A stretch of DNA of 42,150 bases from Flavobacteriaceae bacterium bin25 (GTDB taxonomy: Bacteria; Bacteroidota; Bacteroidia; Flavobacteriales; Flavobacteriaceae): the NCBI GenBank assembly GCA_002238525.1, contig MPMN01000021.1, positions 1 through 42,150 on the forward strand, given 5' to 3'. The notes under the pieces are model-generated. The model did no database searches, had not been told where the DNA came from, and was given only the letters and a program-made list of their open reading frames with translations. Below, piece after piece: positions 35,949 to 42,150 of the stretch. Made by a program: the position numbers and the translations under genes. Numbering within the stretch: position 1 is the stretch's first letter; each line of letters opens with the position of its first letter.

Positions 35949-36644
35949 TTATTTATTTAAGGCCCCGTTGGCAGTGAGGCTATCTTCTGCAATTTCTCCA
36001 TCTTTAAGTTTGATTATTCGATTACACATTTGTGATATGTCTCTTTCATGGGTAACTACAAGAATGGTTTTTCCTTCAGCGTTTATCTCTTTAATGAGGT
36101 TCATCACTTCATAGGAGGTCGTGCTATCAAGGGCTCCGGTTGGTTCATCAGCAAGCACGACTTTTGGTTTAGAGACCAAAGCTCTAGCTATGGCTACTCG
36201 TTGCTTTTGTCCTCCCGATAGTTCATTCGGTAAATGTGTAGCCCATGGTTTGAGACCTACACGTTCTAGAAGTCCCATAGCAACTTTCTGCCTTTCCTTT
36301 CGACTGATTCCTTTGTAATACAAGGGTAAAGCTACATTTTCAAGAGCGCTTTTGTAATTGATTAGATTAAAAGACTGAAAAACAAAACCCAACAAATTAT
36401 TTCTGTAACGAGCAGCTCTTTTTTCGTTTAAATTTTTAATGGTTATTCCGTCGAGCTCATAGTGCCCCCTATCGGCCACATCAAGCATCCCCAATATATT
36501 TAAAAGGGTTGACTTACCAGAACCCGAAGATCCCATAATAGCCACTAGCTCACCCGGATTAACTTCGACATTTATTCCTTTGAGAACATGAAGGGAAGAT
36601 TTTCCCATTTTGTACGATTTGTGGATATCCTCAAGTCTAATCAT
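35949..36644 (-). CDS. MacB/LolD-type ABC transporter ATPase
   Basis: The 231-residue ATPase powers the permease pair at the cytoplasmic face. Walker A is GSSGSGKST (38-46), the Q-loop lies in GFVFQSFNLI, the signature is LSGGQKQR, Walker B is VVLADEPTGALD and the switch is VVTHERD. It is the first gene of the operon; a box TACATTTC (one mismatch to the -7 consensus) lies about 30 bases upstream on the minus strand. In proteobacterial MacB this domain is fused to the permease; here it is separate. Confidence 0.95.
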   Translation of the reverse strand: MIRLEDIHKSYKMGKSSLHVLKGINVEVNPGELVAIMGSSGSGKSTLLNILGMLDVADRGHYELDGITIKNLNEKRAARYRNNLLGFVFQSFNLINYKSALENVALPLYYKGISRKERQKVAMGLLERVGLKPWATHLPNELSGGQKQRVAIARALVSKPKVVLADEPTGALDSTTSYEVMNLIKEINAEGKTILVVTHERDISQMCNRIIKLKDGEIAEDSLTANGALNK

Positions 36645-37113
36645 AAAAAGCTTAATTGGTCACTGAAATGTACTATCCTGCAGATAGATGATTTTGTTTC
36701 GTTAGAATTTAATTAACTAAACTCTTATTAGGGGCATTTTGTTACAATTTGTTATAAACTATTTAAATCGGGATAGGGACTAAGGTTATTTTATCTTCGA
36801 TTTAAATCCTTAAAACTCAGATTTTCAATTGAAGCGCAAAATTAGATGAATAACAATACAAAAAGAACTTTGTTTGTAATTTCATAAATACTAACCCCAT
36901 TACCAATTTTTATCTGTATGAAATGATTTTCAATTGTTGGAAATCTACTCTTCAAAATTGGTCTCCGGTTTCTATATAGTTAAGAATAGAATTAAAAGAG
37001 TTTTCCGACAATTAGGCATTTGTTCCTCAAAAAATCTTATTAACTTTGCTCCCCAGTCACAAATTCAAGGTTTCAGTGGGAATAGGGAATATTTTTGTCG
37101 CTTGCGTATTGAT
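36645..37113. other. Intergenic region upstream of the exporter operon and the tiny ORFs
   Basis: Contains no firm gene in about 470 bases. A plus-strand frame from TTG 36934 to 37173 is open, but a consensus promoter (37019-37048) lies inside it, so it is probably not translated as such. The left part should hold the promoter for the minus-strand export operon; only an imperfect -7 box is seen. Confidence 0.45.
37019..37048 (+). promoter_or_regulatory. Consensus promoter ahead of two tiny ORFs
   Basis: TTTG (37019-37022), 18 bases, then TAACTTTG (37041-37048) is a full match to the Bacteroidota housekeeping promoter. Transcription would start near 37055 and run to the right, toward the small ORFs at 37114 and 37173. 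Confidence 0.65.
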
Positions 37114-37173
37114 ATGTCTTTTGATAGGATTGGTTATAGAAATCAAAGAACGGCATTTGAAATAAACATTTAA
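37114..37173 (+). CDS. Possible 19-residue leader peptide
   Basis: An ATG ORF of 19 codons (MSFDRIGYRNQRTAFEINI) lies about 60 bases after the predicted transcription start. Its stop codon shares one base with the ATG of the next small ORF (TAATG), the classic arrangement for coupled translation. The peptide is polar and basic. No family is recognised, and it may simply be a leader that tunes translation of the following ORF. Confidence 0.3.
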   Translation: MSFDRIGYRNQRTAFEINI

Positions 37174-37265
37174 TGGGCTTTATTCAATTTATATTGCTCT
37201 ATGTTGCTCTTGCAGTTCTTGCCTATTTAGCCTATAGTGCTATAAAAGGGTTTCTCAAAAAGTGA
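37173..37265 (+). CDS. Possible 30-residue single-pass membrane microprotein
   Basis: The ORF encodes MGFIQFILLYVALAVLAYLA followed by YSAIKGFLKK. It has a continuous hydrophobic helix of about 20 residues and a basic C-terminus with three Lys, as expected for a small inner-membrane protein with its tail in the cytoplasm. It is overlapped by one base with the 19-residue ORF and lies about 118 bases after a consensus promoter. I know no firm homologue, although the layout recalls short conserved Bacteroidota membrane proteins. About 120 bases separate it from the opposing tRNA gene. Confidence 0.45.
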   Translation: MGFIQFILLYVALAVLAYLAYSAIKGFLKK

Positions 37266-37388
37266 CTTTCGTTGATTGTACGGTTCTGCTTGGAAAGAAC
37301 GCCTAGCTTGAGAACTCGGTTGTTTGTTGGGAATACGATTCGAATAACCAGAAGTAAACTAACATTGATTTACTGCTGCTTGAAATTG

Positions 37389-37462
37389 TGGAGAAGATGG
37401 GACTCGAACCCACGACCTCTTGACTGCCAGTCAAACGCTCTAGCCAGCTGAGCTACATCCCC
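37389..37462 (-). tRNA. tRNA-Ala (anticodon GGC)
   Basis: Minus-strand cloverleaf of 74 bases: acceptor GGGGATG paired with CTTCTCC (one G-U, one U-U), D arm GCTCAGCTGGCTAGAGC, anticodon stem TTTGA/TCAAG around the loop CTGGCAG, giving anticodon GGC, and T arm GTGGGTTCGAGTCCCAT. The discriminator is A and the CCA end is not encoded. It decodes GCC/GCU alanine codons. Confidence 0.95.
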
Positions 37463-37530
37463 GGTTGAGAAACAGAAAATTTTGCAATACTATTTCTCCG
37501 ATGACGAAAGTAAAAAAATTGACCATTGAA

Positions 37531-38454
37531 TTACCTAAAATATTTTGTTAATCCCAAGCTGAGGTAATGATGTCTAGAATGAAATTGGTTGATAACCTGC
37601 TTTGAAGTAATAATTGAATTTATGAAAAACTTCCATAATTTATGCTTCAACACAAAACCATATTCGAAAGTAAAGTATCCCGGCACCAATTCCCAGTAAT
37701 CGTTATCTGAGGAAGGCATTAGTTTTCCTGTTATCCCGTATTCGTGTATTCGAAAATCTAATTTTCCAATAGTGAAGAAAGCAAATCCTGAACGATTCTC
37801 AACCGGCTGAAAAATATGATGTGCAAATTTTCTAAGAGTACCATATTGAAATCCGATTTGGTTTTCTATGCCAATTCGGTAAGTCCCTAAGTTTATTGTC
37901 GAATTACCCTGAACAGACCATTTTCCTCTTAGTTCAAATGCCTTATACCAAGATTTAGATAGATTGATGTGCAATGCTTCTGGTATCGGATTAAACCAAA
38001 CGTGTTTATCTATGCCTTTGATCTGTTGGTGATAGAAATTGTGTAATGGGCGTGCTAACGAATAATCAGCCCCAGTAATCCCTAACAAGACAGTCCAACT
38101 GGTTCCCGATTGGTCATTTTTAAAATATAGTTCGCTTCGTTCAAGGAAAAGCACCCCATTGTAAGGATAATCTCCTTTTGCTGATTTGTATCTAGGCCAA
38201 TATGGTGTTGAAATTTCTTGTCCAATTGTCCAGTTTACAATTTCATAACTGCCAGAATCATTTGAACTTTTAGCCCCATTTCCAAAGTACAAAAAAACAC
38301 CACTACTATAATAGTGGTCTCGATTGAAAAAATAGTCATTGTCAACTTGAATCCCCCAATATCTATAGTCATGCTCTTGACTTATGGTTTCAATCGGACA
38401 TAAAAAACACACCAAACCGGCTATAGGGCATAGAAATTGACCAATAAACCTCAT
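37531..38454 (-). CDS. LpxR-like outer membrane lipid A deacylase family protein
   Basis: LpxR is an outer membrane beta-barrel enzyme that removes the 3'-acyloxyacyl group of lipid A. After a signal peptide ending near ETISQ, the sequence has the family pattern WGIQVDNDYFFNRDHYYSSGVFLYFG, in which the Asn-Asp pair and the following Tyr-Ser/Thr-Gly match the known active-site region. Many alternating strands follow, ending HHYLSLGLTKYFR with a terminal aromatic-rich strand. I chose ATG 38454, which starts directly with a signal peptide (MRFIGQFLCPIAGLVCFL); ATG 38493 would put 13 polar residues ahead of it. Activity on this organism's lipid A is inferred from the family only. The gene is divergent from the GNAT gene. 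Confidence 0.78.
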   Translation of the reverse strand: MRFIGQFLCPIAGLVCFLCPIETISQEHDYRYWGIQVDNDYFFNRDHYYSSGVFLYFGNGAKSSNDSGSYEIVNWTIGQEISTPYWPRYKSAKGDYPYNGVLFLERSELYFKNDQSGTSWTVLLGITGADYSLARPLHNFYHQQIKGIDKHVWFNPIPEALHINLSKSWYKAFELRGKWSVQGNSTINLGTYRIGIENQIGFQYGTLRKFAHHIFQPVENRSGFAFFTIGKLDFRIHEYGITGKLMPSSDNDYWELVPGYFTFEYGFVLKHKLWKFFINSIITSKQVINQFHSRHHYLSLGLTKYFR

Positions 38455-38473
38455 AAATGAAGGTGTTTCGCCA

Positions 38474-38506
38474 TTGAATTTTCCGAATTCCAAATTATTA
38501 ACTTTG
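38474..38506 (+). promoter_or_regulatory. Promoter directly at the start of the GNAT gene
   Basis: TTG (38474-38476), 22 bases, then TAACTTTG (38499-38506). The predicted transcription start near 38513 is one base before the GTG start codon at 38514. Confidence 0.55.
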
Positions 38507-38513
38507 AGCCCTT

Positions 38514-39029
38514 GTGGTAATAGAATTAGGACTTATTTCGGATCTTCCAGAAATTGATCGAATCATGGTGGCTTGCCGTGAAAGTATGATTTCAAGAGGA
38601 ATATATCAATGGAACGAATTTTATCCCAACCAAAATGTCTATATCCGGGATATACAACGTAAAGAACTGTGGGTACTAAAATCCAATTCAAAAATCATCG
38701 GAGTTGTTGCTTGCTCCAGCCTTAAAGATAAGGAATACAAAGACATCGAATGGATTATTTCTGATTCATCACATTATTACGTCCACAGATTGATGGTTGA
38801 CCCGGTGGTTCAAAAAAAGGGATATGGAAGAAAATTAATGCACTTTATCGAAGATATGGCTATTAAAAATGGCGTAGCATCCATTCGGTTGGATACTTTT
38901 AGTCAGAACAAATCGAATCAGAAATTCTATCAGGACCTGGGATATGTGCAATTACCCTATGATGTGTACTATCCTCAACAATCGGATGATCCATGTCATT
39001 GTTTTGAGCGTATATTAACCCATCCATAA
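38514..39029 (+). CDS. GNAT-family N-acetyltransferase
   Basis: Members transfer an acetyl group from acetyl-CoA to an amine. The N-terminus VIELGLISDLPEIDRIMVAC matches the usual first strand and helix, and the acetyl-CoA pyrophosphate loop is V-D-P-V-V-Q-K-K-G-Y-G-R (residues 95-106). SIRLDTFSQNKSNQKFYQDLGY is the conserved C-terminal part. The 171-residue protein starts at GTG 38514, with no ATG until residue 18, too far inside the domain. The promoter position implies a leaderless mRNA. The substrate is unknown. It is followed 20 bases later by the enoyl-CoA hydratase-like gene and may be co-transcribed. Confidence 0.87.
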   Translation: MVIELGLISDLPEIDRIMVACRESMISRGIYQWNEFYPNQNVYIRDIQRKELWVLKSNSKIIGVVACSSLKDKEYKDIEWIISDSSHYYVHRLMVDPVVQKKGYGRKLMHFIEDMAIKNGVASIRLDTFSQNKSNQKFYQDLGYVQLPYDVYYPQQSDDPCHCFERILTHP

Positions 39030-39049
39030 GAGTTTTATTACTGATCGAC

Positions 39050-39808
39050 ATGTCAGAATCTGTAACAACCCGAATTGAAGGTAGAGTTGGTTTTTTGGAA
39101 TTTGGATCTTCAAAAGCAAACTCATTAACTAGTTCATTGATCAATTCAATATCTGAAGCATTATTGAGCTTGGACAGTAATCCTCAGGTAAAGTCAATTC
39201 TGATAAAGAGTCAAGGAAACAAAGTTTTTTCTGCTGGGGCCTCACTTGTGGAAATGAGTCAGTTGAAAAATATAGCACAGACCACTGTTTTTTTTGATAA
39301 TGTTGCCCAATTGCTCCTTAGATTCCGTAATCTCACAAAGTTTGTGGTGATGCAAGTGCAAGGAAAAGTAGTCGGAGGGGGATTAGGTCTCGTTGCTGTT
39401 GCTGATTATGTGGTGGCTTACCAGCATGCCGATATTAAACTTTCTGAGCTATCCATTGGACTTGGTCCATATGTGATAGCACCAGCAATTCAGAGAAAAA
39501 TTGGAATTGCTGCCTTTAATGAACTATCGATTGAAGCTCATCAGTTTAAACCAGCTCCATGGGTTTTAAACAAGGGGCTTTATAATAAATTAGTATTCGA
39601 CAAAACTAATTTGGAGTTTGAGTCTTTTGAAATGGCATTGCGATTGTCAAAATATTCATCTAATGCGCTCAAGACATTGCGCAATTTACATTGGAAAGAT
39701 ACTGAACACTGGGACATCCTTTTGAAACAAAACGCTGAAATCACCGCCCAGCTTGCGCTTCAACAACCTACGCAAGACATTTTAAAGCAATGGAAAAAGT
39801 CCGATTGA
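39050..39808 (+). CDS. Enoyl-CoA hydratase/isomerase (crotonase) family protein
   Basis: Crotonase-fold proteins act on acyl-CoA thioesters. The oxyanion-hole elements are FSAGASLVEM and GKVVGGGLGLVAVADYVVA, and IKLSELSIGLGPYVIAP carries the Glu expected in hydratases such as methylglutaconyl-CoA hydratase; the first Glu of the two-Glu hydratases is not obvious in the GGGLGL segment. Length 252 is typical. Its 3' end overlaps the next gene by 19 bases, so the pair is translationally linked. Confidence 0.88.
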   Translation: MSESVTTRIEGRVGFLEFGSSKANSLTSSLINSISEALLSLDSNPQVKSILIKSQGNKVFSAGASLVEMSQLKNIAQTTVFFDNVAQLLLRFRNLTKFVVMQVQGKVVGGGLGLVAVADYVVAYQHADIKLSELSIGLGPYVIAPAIQRKIGIAAFNELSIEAHQFKPAPWVLNKGLYNKLVFDKTNLEFESFEMALRLSKYSSNALKTLRNLHWKDTEHWDILLKQNAEITAQLALQQPTQDILKQWKKSD

Positions 39809-40242
39809 CCAGAGTATTTCGCTTTGAAGCCGGTCATGCTCTTTATGGACATGACCAAAAGTGTCAATACCTACATGGTCATAGTTATAAATTATCAGTT
39901 ACCGTAATCGGTATCCCAATCAAAGACAAATCAAGTCCAAAATTGGGAATGGTAATTGATTTTGGGGACTTAAAAGAAGTCATATACCAACAGATAATCG
40001 AAGAATTCGATCATTCGATGATGTTAAACGTTGATTCCCCTCATAAAAAAACAGCTCATTATCTTGAAAAAGAGGGACACAAAATTCAAAAACTCAATTA
40101 TAACCCCACATGTGAATTATTGGTCATTGATTTTGCAAATCGAATCCAAAAGTCCTTGCCTTCAGGGGTTGAATTACATAGCCTAACCCTTTGGGAAACC
40201 AAAACCTCAAAGGCACATTGGTATAAGCAGGACAATCTTTAG
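39790..40242 (+). CDS. 6-carboxy-/6-pyruvoyl-tetrahydropterin synthase family protein (QueD-like)
   Basis: This zinc enzyme family converts dihydroneopterin triphosphate in queuosine (QueD) or pterin synthesis. The zinc ligands are H16 (FEAGH), H29 and H31 (LHGHSY), and the catalytic Cys is C25 in KCQYLHGH, four residues before the HGH motif as in QueD. VIDFGDLKEVI, FDHSMML, NPTCE and LWETKTSKAHW complete the family pattern. Length is 150 residues. Whether it serves queuosine or another pterin cannot be decided, as no queC/queE gene is nearby. It overlaps the crotonase-like gene by 19 bases. Confidence 0.9.
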   Translation: MEKVRLTRVFRFEAGHALYGHDQKCQYLHGHSYKLSVTVIGIPIKDKSSPKLGMVIDFGDLKEVIYQQIIEEFDHSMMLNVDSPHKKTAHYLEKEGHKIQKLNYNPTCELLVIDFANRIQKSLPSGVELHSLTLWETKTSKAHWYKQDNL

Positions 40243-40547
40243 AGGGGGAAAAGTGTTGTTTTTATTCATTCTCCGACTCGAAAAAGAAATTATCAAGGGA
40301 CGATGTCAGCTCAATTTTTAGTTATTTTTTTGATTTATAACATAATTTAACATCCTAATCGTTGTCCTCATCTTTGGCGAATAATACACCTGATTAAATC
40401 ACTATGGGATAGAAATTAAGAAGATATAGTATCCCTATATCGGTTCAATTCAACTATTTTAACGAAGTTCATAATAATGGAATTTTGAATTTACCTAAGA
40501 GTGGAAAGCATCGGGTGTGCAGGTTCTATAAGATACAGAAGACTTCA
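40243..40547. other. Intergenic region upstream of the PorV-like gene
   Basis: About 305 bases without a recognisable gene or hairpin terminator. CATCTTTG near 40368 has one mismatch to the -7 consensus but no TTG at the right distance. The frame of the next gene is open upstream to about 40485 but lacks a signal-like start there. Confidence 0.4.
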
Positions 40548-41672
40548 ATGAATCATTTATGGTTCCTTATGTTTTTGTTTTTCTTGGGAGTTGAAGTTCT
40601 GGCTCAAAACGAATCAAGAAATCCAATACCTACGGCTATTCCTTTTTTAAGGATTACTCCAGATGCGATTGCAGCTGGTGTTGGTGAACAAGGTATTGCC
40701 ACTCCAGCTGATGTATTTTCTCAGCAGTGGAACCCTGCAAAATATATTTATAGCGAGTATTCCTCAGGGATTGGTATTAGCTACACTCCTTATCTGAGCA
40801 AGTTGGTTGATGATATTTTTTTAGGAAACGCAACTTTTTTTGGTCGAATCAATGACAGAAGTATTTGGGCTGGTTCACTGAGGTATTTTAGTTTGGGTGA
40901 AATAGAAAAAACAGCACTCATTGGAGGTGGTATTGTGCAACAAGGTGTTGAGCGTCCCAATGAGCTGTCAATAGATATTACTTATGCTTTGGAGTTGGGC
41001 ACTCAGTTTTCATTAGCCGTTACTGGACGCTATATTAGATCTGATCTAAGACTAAATCTTTATGGCTACCCAAGAGGAGCACAGACAGTTGGGGCAGATG
41101 TTTCAGGTTTTCATCAGGGAAAATGGATTCAGCAGAGATTGATACGTACCATGTGGCGATATGGCTTTAGGGTATCTAATTTGGGTCCCAAGCTGAACTA
41201 TGAAGGAAGAAATAGTAGGAGTTATTTTATTCCAACAAATCTTGGAGTCGGTGGTGGATTAGATTTGGGATTTGACACAGAAAATGTATTGGGTATCTAT
41301 GTTGAACTGAATAAACTATTGGTGCCTACTCCAAGTGAATGGACAAGTGAGGGATATGTTCAGCCTGAAATAGGATTTTTAGAGGGGCTATTTACTTCCT
41401 TTACCGATGCTCCAGGTGGGTTGAGAGAAGAAATCAATGAGGTCACTATATCTTTTGGAATATCTTATCAATTTATGGAAAAGTTCATTATTAGAGGGGG
41501 TTATTTTGGCGAGAGTAAAATCAAAGGTCCAAGAAGATACCTAACCTTAGGTACTGGAATTAAAAGTAAGAGTCTTGGTTTAGATCTGTCTTATTTATTT
41601 TCAACTTCATCTATTGCAACACCTTTAGACAATACTTTGAGAATCTCAGCTTCATGGCATTGGAATCAGTAA
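40548..41672 (+). CDS. porV: Type IX secretion outer membrane protein PorV-like
   Basis: PorV (LptO) is a FadL-like outer membrane barrel that takes secreted cargo from the Sov/SprA translocon and shuttles it to the PorU-PorZ attachment complex. The signal peptide is MNHLWFLMFLFFLGVEVLAQ, followed by the PorV hallmarks PTAIPFLRITPDAIAAGVGEQGIATPAD and QQWNPAKYIY, then a barrel ending LDNTLRISASWHW. I prefer ATG 40548, which starts with the signal peptide; the upstream TTG at 40485 would add 21 polar residues. Length 374 is usual. In the Flavobacteriia I know, porV, porU and gldJ are often neighbours; here gldJ is about 38 kb away. Confidence 0.85.
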   Translation: MNHLWFLMFLFFLGVEVLAQNESRNPIPTAIPFLRITPDAIAAGVGEQGIATPADVFSQQWNPAKYIYSEYSSGIGISYTPYLSKLVDDIFLGNATFFGRINDRSIWAGSLRYFSLGEIEKTALIGGGIVQQGVERPNELSIDITYALELGTQFSLAVTGRYIRSDLRLNLYGYPRGAQTVGADVSGFHQGKWIQQRLIRTMWRYGFRVSNLGPKLNYEGRNSRSYFIPTNLGVGGGLDLGFDTENVLGIYVELNKLLVPTPSEWTSEGYVQPEIGFLEGLFTSFTDAPGGLREEINEVTISFGISYQFMEKFIIRGGYFGESKIKGPRRYLTLGTGIKSKSLGLDLSYLFSTSSIATPLDNTLRISASWHWNQ

Positions 41673-42023
41673 TTTTCCATTGTAAACAGATTACACAGTA
41701 TACCGATATCTATGTAAATTCTTCTGGCTTTCCAATGAGAAGAAATAGGCTGAGTCTCCAAATCTTTCTTCATTATTCACAAACTTTTTTAATGAACTCA
41801 GGGTTTTATAAGGTAACAGAACTCAAAAACTGAATTCGGCTTTTTTTTAGTACATTCTAGTCTTCTATTAAATCATAAGGCTCTAATCACTTTGTTGTGG
41901 AATGAAACAAAAAGGTTTAACTAAACATTTTAGAAAATAAATAAAAAAGTCATTTCTTTTAACTATTTTTGTATCAAGATTTTTAAAAGAGAGTAATAAT
42001 ATTTTTAAATAGGCGTGTACTAT
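41673..42023. other. Intergenic region between the PorV-like and TnpB-like genes
   Basis: A 59-residue frame (ATG 41654 to TGA 41833) overlaps the end of the PorV-like gene but matches no family I know. A copy of the dispersed motif (CTCTAATCACTTTGTTGTGG) is at 41881-41900, followed by a small palindrome GTTTA-AC-TAAAC. A perfect -7 box TATTTTTG is at 41964-41971, about 50 bases before the TnpB-like ATG. Confidence 0.45.
41964..41971 (+). promoter_or_regulatory. -7 box upstream of the TnpB-like gene
   Basis: TATTTTTG matches TAnnTTTG. No TTG is found at the usual distance upstream, so the call rests on the -7 box only. The leader to ATG 42024 would be about 46 bases. Confidence 0.4.
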
Positions 42024-42150
42024 ATGTCTGTTAGGACAATTGTTAATTTTAGATGTCGTTTAAGTGGTGATAAAAGAGATTATCGACTATTAAACGAAAT
42101 GTCCGGTGCCAATAGATACCTCTATAATCAGGCACTAAATCATCTATTCA
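42024..42150 (+). CDS. TnpB-like (IS605 OrfB-type) protein, N-terminal fragment
   Basis: The ORF starts at ATG 42024 and runs off the window. Its 42 visible residues, with RTIVNFRCRL followed by LLNEMSGANRYLYNQALNHL, resemble the N-terminus of TnpB/OrfB proteins, where a short strand (YKFRLYP-like) is followed by a helix ending in R-x-(V/L)-Y-N-x-A-L. TnpB proteins are RNA-guided DNA nucleases encoded by IS200/IS605-type elements. No tnpA is seen upstream on either strand, so this may be a TnpA-less element or a solo gene. The catalytic RuvC domain, zinc finger and guide-RNA region would lie outside the window, so intactness cannot be judged. Confidence 0.6.
   Translation, partial: MSVRTIVNFRCRLSGDKRDYRLLNEMSGANRYLYNQALNHLF

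Noticed and set aside
36934-37173. 79-residue plus-strand frame with a TTG start
   Set aside because: A consensus promoter lies inside it, which implies that transcription starts within the frame; only its last 19 codons (ATG 37114) could be translated from that transcript.
41654-41833. 59-residue frame overlapping the end of the PorV-like gene by 19 bases
   Set aside because: The ATG overlap looks like translational coupling, but the sequence has no recognisable domain and may be chance; conservation would be needed.
1-42150. CRISPR arrays, rRNA genes, complete insertion sequences, prophage genes
   Set aside because: No short regularly spaced repeats, rRNA sequence, paired terminal inverted repeats around a transposase, or phage structural genes were seen.

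Overview
The window is AT-rich DNA from a gliding-type Bacteroidota, most likely a marine or aquatic member of Flavobacteriia or a close relative. The evidence is a gldJ-murF pair, a PorV-type outer membrane protein of the type IX secretion system, two SusC/SusD pairs, a split atpBEFHAG cluster without atpD/atpC, a MacAB-like exporter with separate ATPase and permeases, and many promoters that fit the Bacteroidota pattern (TTTG, 17-23 bases, TAnnTTTG).

Layout. 1-538 is intergenic, with hairpins and one copy of a short dispersed repeat. 539-3524 (+) holds gldJ and murF. 3577-9029 (-) holds the F1Fo ATP synthase genes in transcription order atpB, E, F, H, A, G, followed by an NADPH-dependent FMN reductase-like gene. 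9381-9851 (+) is an orphan IS630-like helix-turn-helix protein with its own promoter box and a very strong terminator. 10033-24684 is a glycan-uptake region: an SGNH hydrolase (-), a first SusC/SusD pair closed by a terminator, a second SusC/SusD pair, and a 1465-residue surface lipoprotein with seven tandem binding-module-like repeats. No glycoside hydrolase, polysaccharide lyase or regulator is present in this stretch. 24839-25965 (-) is a cupin and an SDR-fold protein whose catalytic Tyr and Lys are replaced. 26374-27951 (+) is a DNA methyltransferase fused to an HNH domain.

The right third is mostly housekeeping: a gamma-carbonic-anhydrase-like protein, a 624-base intergenic stretch rich in promoter-like boxes, an Nfu-type Fe-S carrier, tsaB at the tail of a TolC/MFP/permease/permease/ATPase export operon, a tRNA-Ala(GGC), an LpxR-like outer membrane enzyme, a GNAT acetyltransferase, an enoyl-CoA hydratase-like protein, a QueD/PTPS-family enzyme and a PorV-like protein. 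The window ends inside an ORF that looks like the N-terminus of a TnpB-type RNA-guided nuclease.

The parts most worth a second look are the seven-module surface lipoprotein and its enzyme-free SusCD locus, the methyltransferase-HNH fusion with a substituted HNH histidine, the orphan transposase-type HTH protein, the partial TnpB-like gene at the right edge, a pair of overlapping tiny ORFs behind a consensus promoter at 37019-37265, and a roughly 25-base motif in three intergenic regions. I see no CRISPR array, rRNA or complete insertion sequence.
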